41,270 nucleotides of DNA from Candidatus Woodwardiibium gallinarum (GTDB lineage: Bacteria; Bacillota; Clostridia; Oscillospirales; CAG-382), in contig CAJFRY010000004.1 of assembly GCA_904419545.1 (NCBI GenBank), positions 73,435 to 114,704 of the forward strand, read 5' to 3'. Positions 33,118 to 41,270 of this stretch are shown here, in pieces. The translations under genes and the position numbers were made by a program. The notes beneath the pieces were generated by a model. It was not told the DNA's origin. It made no database searches and worked only from the letters and a program-made list of their open reading frames with translations. Within the stretch, counting starts at the first letter, position 1. Each line of letters opens with the position of its first letter.

Positions 33118-33146
33118 TTGACTTTTTCGGCAACATGTAGTAAACT
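33118..33146 (+). promoter_or_regulatory. promoter upstream of a decayed secreted-protein gene
   Basis: TTGACT (33118-33123), 17-nt spacer, TAAACT (33141-33146). The only downstream frames are the remnant described next. Confidence 0.65.
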
Positions 33147-33230
33147 GTGGATTGAATCGATTATATGCGTATTTCGTTCATAAAAAGCGTGTTTCTGCCG
33201 GATCATGAATGCGAAAAGTGTATAAAAGGG

Positions 33231-33688
33231 TTGAAAAGGAAAAACGTTTCGGAAATTCGGAAGGGCTTTTTAACAAGGCTTGCGGCCCTTTTGCTGTCTG
33301 CTGCTCTGCCTGCGTCTTTGCTGCCGTCCGGCCTGCGTGCATTTGCTTTGTATGTCCGGGGCGAATTATCTCTATATTGAAGGAGGACTGCGGAAAAAGC
33401 GTCGGCACTGCGGCGGCATCCCTGCGTATGGGAGCGAACCGATACCCTATCCACGCGATTTGCCTGCACTTGTTTGCGGTTATGGACGATATGCATTTCA
33501 AGCAGACACAGCAGGCACAGCGGCACCTGCCGGCTGCATGGAAAACTGCCCGCCCCGATGGCTTGGTTGAGGACTTCGCGGAAAATCATAAGTTGCTCGG
33601 CGGGATGCCGGAGGCGGTGATCAAGCCGGACCGGCCGGAGGACTTCGGGCGGCTCACCGAATACGGCGCATTTGACGGCAGAGCGTAA
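33231..33688 (+). pseudogene. possible remnant of a secreted protein gene
   Basis: From TTG 33231 one frame reads as a signal peptide (LKRKNVSEIRKGFLTRLAAL, then LLSAALPASLLPSGLRAFA) and stops near 33380. A different frame open to 33688 ends in protein-like sequence (DFAENHKLLGGMPEAVIKPD..). At least one frameshift would be needed to join them, and the middle is not convincing. It could also be two unrelated scraps. Confidence 0.3.
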
Positions 33689-33750
33689 AAGGCCATACAC
33701 AGACAGTTATAAAATAAAAAGATGATACGGTTCCGCTAAAAGAAAAACGA

Positions 33751-33796
33751 GCCTTACAATTTTGTAAGGCTTTCCTGATCGCCCCGTTTATATGAT
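33751..33796 (+). promoter_or_regulatory. operator and promoter of the two-component operon
   Basis: Palindrome GCCTTACAATTTTGTAAGGC (33751-33770) contains TTACA-N4-TGTAA (33754-33767), the form bound by BceR-like OmpR regulators. The -10 TATGAT (33791-33796) starts 21 nt after the GTAAGG; there is no good -35, which suits an activated promoter. The nearly identical site at 36468 has the same spacing to its -10. A weak terminator role is the alternative. Confidence 0.6.
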
Positions 33797-33837
33797 AAAG
33801 TAAAAAAGGAACAAATACCGAGGAAGGGGGTCTTGCC

Positions 33838-35784
33838 TTGCGGTCCGGCCACATCAACAAAAAGCTGCTGCGCTGGCTTTTGCCGGTTGCCATTGTGGTT
33901 TTGAGTGTGTTTCTGCTTCAGGCTGTTTTTTCTCAAAGAGCTTACCGTATTCAGGGGATCACGCCGCAGGACGGCGTGCTGGATATCCGGGATGCTGACG
34001 TTTCGAGCTGTGTTCTCCATATAGCCAACGAGTGGGACTTCTATCCGGCGGCGTTGTATACATCGGAGGATTTCGCCTCCGGAGCGGCAGCGGTGAAAGC
34101 CGGCCCGGAGGAATCCGCCTCGGATTACCCCTACGGGACCCACCGCCTGCGGATCCTGGCGCAGCCGAACCGGTATTACACCATTTGCGGCTTTTCGCTG
34201 GATTATGCCAGCCGCGTCTTCGTCAACGGTTCCGAGGTTGCGGCCTTTGGCAGGGTAGCGGATAATGCGGAGGATTTTGTGCCCCGGGTGGGCTACATGA
34301 CCATCCCTATGTTTTCCGGAGAAAGCGGAGAGATTGAGATCATCTATCAGTATGGCAACTATGTCCATAAGGACGGCGGGTATATCCAGCCGACCTACCT
34401 CTCGACCCCGCAGAATATGGAGCGGTTCAAGGCGGCGAACGATCTGGTCTCCCTGTCGGTCAGCGGCGGCCTGCTGTTTTTGATGCTGTACTTCCTGTTG
34501 AGCGCGGCGGTGCGCCGCAAGGCGGATTTTCTCTGTCTGGCGTTCTGCTGTCTGGTAATGGCGCTGCGGGACCAGAACTTTTTCAACATTCATCTGCTTC
34601 CGGCGGACGCCTCCTGGTATTTGGTATACCGCGTGCTTATTTTGATCGTTATGCTGATGCCGGTGTCCATCCTTCTGCTGCTGAAATGTATGTATACCAA
34701 GGCTACAAGACGCTGGCCGCTGTATGCTTATCTGGGAATGGCCGCCGTTGCCGCCGTCCTGATCTGCGTGCTGCCTACGCAGGATGTTGTCACGGTTTCC
34801 ACGGCGGCATATTATGCTTCCGTCCCGTATCTGCTGTATCTGGCCTTCGGCGTTATCCGCCATTATATCCGGCAGCGCCGGCTGAACGCAGTGGACATTT
34901 TGGTGCTCTCCGGCTTTCTTGTCCTTCTGGCGGGCCTGCTGTACGAAGCGATCCTGACAGGAGACAGTTCCGAGGTTACGCACTACGGAGCGGCGGCCTA
35001 TGGGATGCTGGGCTTTGTGTTCCTCAATGCCGCAGCCATCAATTTGCAGATTCAGGAACGGGAAGCGGCGCTGATCGAAAGCCGCAGCCGGGGTGAGATG
35101 CTGGAACGTATGAACCGTCTCAATATGGATTTCCTGCATAAGGTCGCCCATGAGCTGAAAACGCCTCTGACGGTTATCTCCGGCTATGCCCAGCTGACCG
35201 GGATGCAGCTTGCCGCCCGCCATATCAGCGACGAGACCCCCGGCAATCTGAAAACAATCCAGCAGGAGGCACAGCGGCTGGCAGATATGGTGACAAGGCT
35301 GATGGAATACTCTTACGGGCGGAAAAGCGAGTTGCGCTTCGGAAGGGTCATCGTACCGGAGCTTTTGGAAAACGTGGACGCCATTGCCGCGCCTATGTGC
35401 CTGAAGAACGGGAACACGGTCAGAATCGCCGCGGATTCCTGCGCGGATGTCCACGGCAATTCTGAAATGCTGCTGCAAATCTTTATCAACCTGGTGGTGA
35501 ATGCCAACAAGAGCACACAAAACGGGACCATCACCATCAGCACCGCCGACCATGAACGGGATGGATTCGTGCTGTTCCGGGTGGAGGATACCGGCAGCGG
35601 GATCTTGCCGGAAGATCTGCCGCACATTTTCGAACAGGGCTTCAGTGCGAGCGGCGGCAGCGGGCTTGGTCTGGCCATCTGCCGGGAAGCGGTGGAAGCC
35701 CACGGCGGGGAGATTTGGGTAGAGCGGACAGGGCCGGAGGGCACCGTATTTGCCTTTGCGGTGCCAAAGGAGGGAGAGCAGTGA
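33838..35784 (+). CDS. membrane sensor histidine kinase, 7TMR-DISM-like
   Basis: 648 aa. Start TTG 33838, with AGGAAGGGGG 8 nt upstream and no ATG nearby. One N-terminal membrane helix (about 11-31), an extracytoplasmic beta-rich domain of about 180 aa, then about seven membrane helices (residues 210-405). This is the layout of 7TMR-DISM receptors that sense extracellular ligands. A short coiled linker follows. The HisKA box HKVAHELKTPLTVI has phospho-acceptor His438. The HATPase region shows N-box NLVVNANKST, G1 EDTGSGI and G2 GGSGLGLAI. The stop overlaps the GTG of the response regulator by 4 nt, so both are one operon. Signal unknown; the adjacent giant surface protein is a likely target. 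Confidence 0.92.
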   Translation: MRSGHINKKLLRWLLPVAIVVLSVFLLQAVFSQRAYRIQGITPQDGVLDIRDADVSSCVLHIANEWDFYPAALYTSEDFASGAAAVKAGPEESASDYPYGTHRLRILAQPNRYYTICGFSLDYASRVFVNGSEVAAFGRVADNAEDFVPRVGYMTIPMFSGESGEIEIIYQYGNYVHKDGGYIQPTYLSTPQNMERFKAANDLVSLSVSGGLLFLMLYFLLSAAVRRKADFLCLAFCCLVMALRDQNFFNIHLLPADASWYLVYRVLILIVMLMPVSILLLLKCMYTKATRRWPLYAYLGMAAVAAVLICVLPTQDVVTVSTAAYYASVPYLLYLAFGVIRHYIRQRRLNAVDILVLSGFLVLLAGLLYEAILTGDSSEVTHYGAAAYGMLGFVFLNAAAINLQIQEREAALIESRSRGEMLERMNRLNMDFLHKVAHELKTPLTVISGYAQLTGMQLAARHISDETPGNLKTIQQEAQRLADMVTRLMEYSYGRKSELRFGRVIVPELLENVDAIAAPMCLKNGNTVRIAADSCADVHGNSEMLLQIFINLVVNANKSTQNGTITISTADHERDGFVLFRVEDTGSGILPEDLPHIFEQGFSASGGSGLGLAICREAVEAHGGEIWVERTGPEGTVFAFAVPKEGEQ

Positions 35785-36449
35785 GTACGATATTGCTGGT
35801 AGAGGACAATCCGCACATTATGAAGATCAACGCCGAGGTGCTTTCCCTGCACGGTTATGAGGTGCTCAGGGCGGGGACTGCCGCCGAAGCGCGGGAACAG
35901 CTCCGATGGCACCCGGCCAATCTGATTGTGCTGGACATCATGCTGCCGGACGGAAACGGCATAGAGCTGTGCAGGGAGCTGAAAGGGCGCTATCATATCC
36001 CGATTCTTTTTCTTACGGCACTTGGGGAAAACCGGGAGGTCGTGGAGGGGCTTCGCGCAGGCGGCGACGATTATCTGCCTAAGCCCTATGATCTGGAGGT
36101 GCTGGTTGCCAGGATTGAGGCCAGGCTCCGTTCCGACGCAAGCAGCCGCCGGTATGTCTGTTACGGCGGGCTGAAACTGGATACCGTTTCCTTTATCGGT
36201 TATGTAAACGGCCGGGATATCCTGCTGACACAAAAGGAATTTACGGTACTGCTGCTTCTGGCACAGAATGCGGAACACAAAGTGTCCCAGGCGGAACTGA
36301 TGCGGGAGGTCTGGGGCGCCGAATCAGAGATGGAGAAACGCGCTCTGTGGACGCTGGTCTCCCGCCTGCGGAAGAAGCTTCACAGCGAAGACTCCCGATT
36401 GGAGATCTCTTCCCTGCGGGGCGGGGGCTACCTGCTGGAGCAGTTGTGA
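35781..36449 (+). CDS. OmpR/PhoB-family response regulator
   Basis: 222 aa. GTG start at 35781 overlapping the kinase stop (GTGA), with AAAGGAGGGAG upstream. Receiver domain residues 1-115: acidic pair Glu8/Asp9, phospho-acceptor Asp52 in VLDIMLPDG, Thr in FLTALG, and Lys in YLPKPYD. The winged-helix output domain (about 125-222) has LTQKEFTVLLLLAQNAEHKV and a final LRGGGYLL. It is phosphorylated by the partner kinase and binds DNA as a dimer. The TTACA-N4-TGTAA palindromes before its own operon and before the downstream surface protein gene are candidate sites, implying autoregulation. Confidence 0.94.
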   Translation: MSTILLVEDNPHIMKINAEVLSLHGYEVLRAGTAAEAREQLRWHPANLIVLDIMLPDGNGIELCRELKGRYHIPILFLTALGENREVVEGLRAGGDDYLPKPYDLEVLVARIEARLRSDASSRRYVCYGGLKLDTVSFIGYVNGRDILLTQKEFTVLLLLAQNAEHKVSQAELMREVWGAESEMEKRALWTLVSRLRKKLHSEDSRLEISSLRGGGYLLEQL

Positions 36450-36458
36450 ATTATGTGG

Positions 36459-36503
36459 CCGCGAACTTTACAAATTTGTAAGGTTCGCGGCTTTTGCTTT
36501 TTT
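36459..36503 (+). terminator. terminator of the two-component operon, overlapping an operator
   Basis: Arms CCGCGAAC and GTTCGCGG continue inward through CTTTACAAA/TTTGTAAGG, a stem of about 16 bp (36459-36490), followed by CTTTTGCTTTTTT. The centre of the stem is the operator-like palindrome, so one sequence may serve both as terminator and as regulator site. Confidence 0.8.
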
Positions 36504-36515
36504 GTATGCTATGAT
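36468..36515 (+). promoter_or_regulatory. operator and promoter of the giant surface protein gene
   Basis: TTACA-AATT-TGTAA at 36468-36481 matches the site before the kinase gene at 13 of 14 positions. TATGCT (36505-36510) starts 21 nt after GTAAGG, as in the first promoter; an overlapping TATGAT lies at 36510-36515. No -35 box is evident. Confidence 0.55.
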
Positions 36516-36572
36516 TATTTCAGCAAAAAGTCTCGAGAGAGGTACGCATACACCTGAAGGAGGAACACACGG

Positions 36573-39500
36573 ATGAAGAAACGGATTTCAAGCCTGATAC
36601 TGGCCTTCAGCATCCTGCTGTCCATCGTTCCGTTAGGCGTATTGACGACGTTTGCCCAGGATACGATCCTGTACGGCGACGCCGACGGCAACGGAAAAGT
36701 GGATATGTCGGACGTCAATCTGATGGAGCGGTACATAGACGGCGATGCGGAGGCGATAAACGGCATACGCTTCACCGAAGCCGACGTCAATGTGGACGAA
36801 GTTGTGGACGAGGTTGACTTGGCGCTTGTCAAAGAGTACCTTGCCGGCAACATCCAGCTGACGGACGATCTTTGTACCGTCAGCTTTGATACAAACGGCG
36901 GAGAAGCACTCGAGCCGATCCGGGTCGGCAGAAACTATGCCATTATGCAGGAGATCCCCTCTCCCGGCAAGGAGGGAGAAATCTTTATCGGCTGGAAGAC
37001 GGCGGACGGCGCCGACTTTTACCAGACCGAGCCCGTTACAGGGGATATGACCCTGTATGCCCAGTATGTGCCTGTTGAGTCTGCGGAGCAGGTTTACATT
37101 GATTCCTTTGCCCTGACGGACCAGAGAACCGATCTGGAAATCGGCATCACCGCTCCGGACAAAACGGCCGATCAGGTTAAGCAGGCCATTACCCTGCTGG
37201 CCAAGGACGGTTCGGATCCGGTGGATCTCGTCGTTGTTGACAATGGCGGCGGTTTTACCGTTCGTGCGGACGGCGGCTTCCGCGCGGGCGGCACCTATGA
37301 GCTGACGCTGGGGGACGGCCTGACCTTTACGGGCAGGGACGCCCGTTACCGTACCGTGGCACTGACCTTTGCCAAGGAAGAGAAGGACGCCATCGCGTTC
37401 GACCCCGACGTGGTGTTCATTCAGGATACCGACGACTACTCTTATTATATCAATGTGCCGGATTCTGGCAGGGAGCGTGTGCCGGTCCTGGAGATTCCCA
37501 TCTATGCCGACGGCTCCGCCGAGGTCACGACCGGAAGTATGCACATAAACACTACTCCTGTCCCTGATGATATCCCTGCTTTTGATACCTACCTGGAGGT
37601 AGGCGACATCGTGTGCGTCTACGAGAATGTGGACCCGCGGCAGAGGGATTACACGCAGGATTTGTATGAGGACGATTCCATCGCCTACATACGCGTGACA
37701 GCTGTGAACGTGTCCTGGGCATTTCAGTTTGAATCTCTGTCCGAAGAGGACATGGACGAGGTTGTCTTTATGCCCGACACCATCCCCTATCAGGTGGATA
37801 CTCTGCCTTCCGGGGGCGCGGGCACTGCCGGCACCGTGGACGTCAACGGCTATGACCACATCGCGAGGGCCGCCCTCGGCTTGACGGAGGCTCCGGCATT
37901 TAACACCGGCGACCTGCTGGTGTTTTACACCGAGGATTTTTCCAATCTTGCGGAAGACAGCCGGGTTGTCTACGCCAAGGTGACGGGCATCCTGGACGAC
38001 GAGCTCACCGCCGCCTACGAAATCATAGACAAGGCGGATGTCGAAGAGCTTGCCGGCGGGCTTTTTGTCAGCACGCCCATCACCCTTGACGATATCGAAA
38101 CAGAGGAGCTGCAGGATTCCGTGATGTCCGCGCTGGAGGACAGCAGCTTTACAGACGAGGCCCTGTCCATTTTGGCGACGGGCGCCCTTCAGACCCAGAG
38201 CATTCAGAACCAACTGCTGGATATGGGCGTCAGCCGGTCGGAGATCGCCGCCATGGCGGCCCAGCCCATGGCGGCGGCCGGAGGCGGCGGCGGCAGAACC
38301 AAGTTCGTGGTGGAGGATGTCAGGGTAACGCCGTCGGTCCTCGTGCATGACCGTTACGAGGACGGCTACGGTATGGGTTTGGACGTAAGCGCCATTTTCT
38401 CTGTAAGCAAAAAGGTCAGCTCCGGGCAGACCACCTCCCTCAAGATAGAGGTCAGCGCTTACTTTGAGCAACAGGTGGCTTTTGACCTGAATGTGGATGT
38501 GGACACGGACTGGAAGGTTTACCTGATTATCCCCGTGCTCAAAGAGGTCACCTGCTCGGTGTCCATTGACATCAAGAGCTACTCCAACATCTCCCTGAGC
38601 GCCAAGACCTATACCGTTTCCGAGCAGAAGAGAGAAGCATTCAACGACTTTATCGAATTTGTAAGAAATGGTAAGTATGCTGACGCCCTGCGCGAGCTGA
38701 ACGACCTCCGCGTGCAGCGGAAGCTGGGCGGCGGCCAGGATGTCATCGATCGGATAGACTCCATTCTGGGCACCCTGCCCAAGATCAATGTGGGCGGTAC
38801 GGAATATTCTTTTGAGGCGTTGGAAAACGAACTCAATATGACCGACGTCAGCTCCGAGTTTGAGGAGGTTCTGTCTGCCGAGAACATTGAGGACAACAAG
38901 GTGGGGATCGAGCAGCTCATGAACCGGTATTCCGAGCTGCTGAACAGCGAAAGCGACTGGGCAGAGCTGCTCAACCGGGAGTTGTTTTCCAAGACGTATC
39001 ACATCAAAATCCTCGCCATTAAGCTCAGCGTCAACTTCATCGTCCGCGCCGACGTGAATCTGACCATGGGCACCGATTTGGAGTACGAGGTCGGAAAGCG
39101 CTACAATTTCTGGGTCAAGATCTTTTCCGGCACATCGGGAAGCAGCGAAACCGACCTTTTGGACGAGCGCTTCGGGTTCCAGTTTTATATCATGGGCTAC
39201 ATCGGCGTAAAGGCGGGCTTCAAGATTGACGTGGCCATCGGCATCTTGAGCACCTCCATCGCCAGCGTGGGCGCCAACGTGGAATTCGGGCCTTATGTTA
39301 AGCTCTACGGCTACTTCCTCTATATTTATACCAAGGAACGGCCGGCAGGCACCTCGGATTGGGAAGTGGAAGAGCGAGCAGAGGGCGCCATGTACCTGGA
39401 ATTCGGCCTGTATCTGACCGTCAAGTTCAAGGCGCAGGCGTTAAAAGACCTGATCAAGTACGAGCCCACCCTCTATGACGGCGAGTTCCCGCTGCTTACG

Positions 39501-41270
39501 GCGGGCGACAGGAAAAACGTCTACGACTTCGCCCTTGCGCCCACGTCTACCGATATCCTCTATATTCTGGACGAAAACGGCGATTTTGCCGACGGCATCA
39601 CCATGGAGCTGCCGGAGGCGTACCGGAATATGAAGACCATCGATTTAACCGGCGGGCAAAAGGCGCAGAGCATCTACGGCCTTTCCAATTACCATATCCG
39701 CTTTACCAACCCGGCCTTCTCCATAGACGATAACGGTGTTATCAGCTTCGACAGAAGCCGGATCGCCGAGGGCGACCGTTACGCCTACAGCGACATGATC
39801 ATGACATGGAAGGGCGGCAAGCTCGCCTTCAGCAAGTATGACCTGGCCATAACCGTACCGGTCGTTTGGACCAGCTACAGTGAAAGCGAGATCAGCAAGC
39901 TGTATAACGTCTATGTGGCGGTCGGGAATGAGACCTACGGCTACGAGACGGTGTGGAGCGGCCAGTTCAACCGCATCCAGACCTTCGACCTGCCCACGCA
40001 GGAGGAGATCCTTGAGCTTATCGGCTACGACTCCTATGTAAATGAGGATGGAACCAACCTGAAATATACCGACACCGGTTCCTACAGGGCGGAGAAAACG
40101 ACAGAGCTTACCGTGTCGGCGGACACCACCTTCTATTATGACATCGGCCTTAAGACCTACAGCCTGTATGTGAAAAACATCCGGGGCAAGGACGGCATCC
40201 CTTACGCCAACACCTATACCACCGTCTACGGGGAGCCGTTTGTACAGCTCGCATCCCTGGAGGATACCGGCGCCAATGATCCCGACAGCGGTAAATTCAG
40301 CGCATTTCTGAACCTGACCCGGGAAGGAAACGACGACGAGGTTTTTGCTCTGAACACCATTGCGGACATGAACTTCTATGACAGTTACGGCACGTCTGCC
40401 GACCTCAGCGCGAATTACACAGACGCGTCGCGCCTGGCCACCTTTAAGTTCCAGGGCGTCAGCGTGCCGGATTACACCGTGCCCTTCCGTGCCGGGACCG
40501 CGCCCCGGGCGGGGGATTTGATGGAGCACATTGCGCAGTACTTTGACGGTACGGTGACGATTGACGACATCAGCCCGGCGGTAACGGCCTCCGAAAACTC
40601 GGTCACCTATTCGGTGACCTGCTCGGCATTGACAGAGGATACGCCGACCTACCCCGTCAGCTTTGTCGTCCTTCCGTCCGAGCATCAGTCGCCGGAAGAT
40701 ATGCCGCAGATTGCTTCGGTCAGCTATCCCGGAAACTCGATTATATTCGAGCCCAAGCTGCCGACGCTCTACGGGGCGTATCTGAATGGCTGGTATACGG
40801 ATGAGGCCTGCACAAAGCCCTTTGATTTCAGCAGCGCGCGTATGCCGGCCGGGGGAATGACCCTCTATGCCCGGTATATCTCCACGCAGGTGGAGGTGCA
40901 CATCATGCAAAACGCCGCCACCGAGCTGGAGACGCGGCTTGTGCTCAACGGCAGCGAATTGGGAGAGCTGCCCAAAATCTCCGGTATGACCAGCACCCAG
41001 AGGCTGGTGGGCTGGTTCGATAACATCGAGTATACAGGCGACCCGTACACGGCGGATACGATTATCCGGAGCGATACGGATATCTACCTCTACCCGCATA
41101 TCGGCGAGAAGCTGGAGATCGGCATTACGGCGGACCTGTTTACGAAGATTGACAGGGAATACAACCGCAAGCCTGCCAGTCTTGCGATGCCGGAGATTTT
41201 TGAGTCCGCAGATTTTTACCGCAAGGGCTTTTATACGCAGGATTTGCAGGTGCTGTTCCGCGAGCAGGGC
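36573..41270 (+). CDS. giant secreted surface protein with dockerin-like and InlB-type repeats, 3' end outside the window
   Basis: At least 1566 aa, still open at the window edge. ATG 36573 follows GAAGGAGG. Signal peptide residues 1-28 (..LTTFAQ). Residues 33-93 form a dockerin-like module with two calcium-loop/helix units (GDADGNGKVDMSDVNLMERY; ADVNVDEVVDEVDLALVKEY). Residues about 96-170 are an InlB/Listeria-Bacteroides repeat (VSFDTNGGEALEPIRV..FIGWKTADGADFY). More such repeats lie near 1380-1430 (LNGWYTDEAC..MTLYARY) and 1435-1510. Between them is over 1100 aa of beta-rich sequence with an Ala/Gly-rich hinge (MAAQPMAAAGGGGG) and no recognised enzyme. Probably an adhesin or scaffold. Its promoter shares an operator with the adjacent two-component system. 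Confidence 0.88.
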   Translation, partial: MKKRISSLILAFSILLSIVPLGVLTTFAQDTILYGDADGNGKVDMSDVNLMERYIDGDAEAINGIRFTEADVNVDEVVDEVDLALVKEYLAGNIQLTDDLCTVSFDTNGGEALEPIRVGRNYAIMQEIPSPGKEGEIFIGWKTADGADFYQTEPVTGDMTLYAQYVPVESAEQVYIDSFALTDQRTDLEIGITAPDKTADQVKQAITLLAKDGSDPVDLVVVDNGGGFTVRADGGFRAGGTYELTLGDGLTFTGRDARYRTVALTFAKEEKDAIAFDPDVVFIQDTDDYSYYINVPDSGRERVPVLEIPIYADGSAEVTTGSMHINTTPVPDDIPAFDTYLEVGDIVCVYENVDPRQRDYTQDLYEDDSIAYIRVTAVNVSWAFQFESLSEEDMDEVVFMPDTIPYQVDTLPSGGAGTAGTVDVNGYDHIARAALGLTEAPAFNTGDLLVFYTEDFSNLAEDSRVVYAKVTGILDDELTAAYEIIDKADVEELAGGLFVSTPITLDDIETEELQDSVMSALEDSSFTDEALSILATGALQTQSIQNQLLDMGVSRSEIAAMAAQPMAAAGGGGGRTKFVVEDVRVTPSVLVHDRYEDGYGMGLDVSAIFSVSKKVSSGQTTSLKIEVSAYFEQQVAFDLNVDVDTDWKVYLIIPVLKEVTCSVSIDIKSYSNISLSAKTYTVSEQKREAFNDFIEFVRNGKYADALRELNDLRVQRKLGGGQDVIDRIDSILGTLPKINVGGTEYSFEALENELNMTDVSSEFEEVLSAENIEDNKVGIEQLMNRYSELLNSESDWAELLNRELFSKTYHIKILAIKLSVNFIVRADVNLTMGTDLEYEVGKRYNFWVKIFSGTSGSSETDLLDERFGFQFYIMGYIGVKAGFKIDVAIGILSTSIASVGANVEFGPYVKLYGYFLYIYTKERPAGTSDWEVEERAEGAMYLEFGLYLTVKFKAQALKDLIKYEPTLYDGEFPLLTAGDRKNVYDFALAPTSTDILYILDENGDFADGITMELPEAYRNMKTIDLTGGQKAQSIYGLSNYHIRFTNPAFSIDDNGVISFDRSRIAEGDRYAYSDMIMTWKGGKLAFSKYDLAITVPVVWTSYSESEISKLYNVYVAVGNETYGYETVWSGQFNRIQTFDLPTQEEILELIGYDSYVNEDGTNLKYTDTGSYRAEKTTELTVSADTTFYYDIGLKTYSLYVKNIRGKDGIPYANTYTTVYGEPFVQLASLEDTGANDPDSGKFSAFLNLTREGNDDEVFALNTIADMNFYDSYGTSADLSANYTDASRLATFKFQGVSVPDYTVPFRAGTAPRAGDLMEHIAQYFDGTVTIDDISPAVTASENSVTYSVTCSALTEDTPTYPVSFVVLPSEHQSPEDMPQIASVSYPGNSIIFEPKLPTLYGAYLNGWYTDEACTKPFDFSSARMPAGGMTLYARYISTQVEVHIMQNAATELETRLVLNGSELGELPKISGMTSTQRLVGWFDNIEYTGDPYTADTIIRSDTDIYLYPHIGEKLEIGITADLFTKIDREYNRKPASLAMPEIFESADFYRKGFYTQDLQVLFREQG

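Larger units (their letters stand above)
32672..33750. other. gene-poor region with a palindrome, a promoter and a decayed gene
   Basis: Apart from hairpin P7, a promoter at 33118 and the possible remnant at 33231-33688 (all listed), nothing is recognised in this kilobase. Confidence 0.4.

Noticed and set aside
33754..35703. 649-aa minus-strand frame over the histidine kinase
   Set aside because: Antisense shadow; the Gln/His/Arg-rich translation has no domain.
36633..41099. Long minus-strand frames over the giant surface protein
   Set aside because: The forward frame is open for 1566 codons with signal peptide, dockerin-like and InlB-type repeats; the reverse frames have none.

Overview
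The window looks like chromosomal DNA of a moderately high-GC, spore-forming member of Clostridia, most likely a gut Oscillospiraceae/Ruminococcaceae-type bacterium. The evidence is a SpoIIE-like phosphatase behind a perfect Spo0A box, an HrcA-type CIRCE operator on an hsp20 gene, a T-box leader, Gram-positive surface proteins (one with a sortase-like tail, one with a dockerin-like module), many lipoproteins and strong AGGAGG ribosome binding sites. No rRNA, tRNA, CRISPR array or phage block was recognised.

Layout. 1-934: CIRCE-controlled small heat-shock protein. 1012-3927 (minus): a TIM-barrel sugar isomerase-like domain fused to an acyl-CoA ligase, behind a T-box leader whose specifier reads CTC (Leu). 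3990-13147: an accessory block with a secreted DNRLRE/beta-trefoil/caspase-like protein, split by a 95-bp inverted-repeat element, followed by four lipoprotein genes. Between the lipoproteins lie fragments of the large gene fused in frame to foreign tails. 13184-16601: Gfo/Idh/MocA oxidoreductase, class I amidotransferase (C26-like) and a DUF4430 protein. 16708-18896: a sortase-anchored beta-helix protein and a second copy of the 95-bp element. 19359-22822: spoIIE and a second Gfo/Idh/MocA protein. 22823-25537: a gene-poor stretch with four long palindromes, a small membrane protein and a WYL regulator. 25541-32439: Sat-like acetyltransferase, SF0329-like and DUF6125-like proteins, a GDSL esterase anchored by a TM tail, and a sigma factor with a long C-terminal extension. 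32460-33750: repeats, palindromes and a decayed gene. 33751-41270: a two-component system and a very large dockerin/InlB-type surface protein that runs off the window. These last two units share a palindromic operator of the form TTACA-N4-TGTAA, placed 21 nt before each -10.

The most unusual signals are: (i) the surface-protein/lipoprotein block with orphan fragments, which resembles the architecture of polymorphic toxin/immunity arrays; (ii) a small MITE-like family, one copy of which interrupts a gene; (iii) a structured intergenic repeat of about 110-175 bp in four diverged copies; (iv) at least seven long, near-perfect hairpins with unrelated arm sequences but the same short-loop architecture; (v) a Leu-type T-box in front of a fused isomerase/acyl-CoA ligase.
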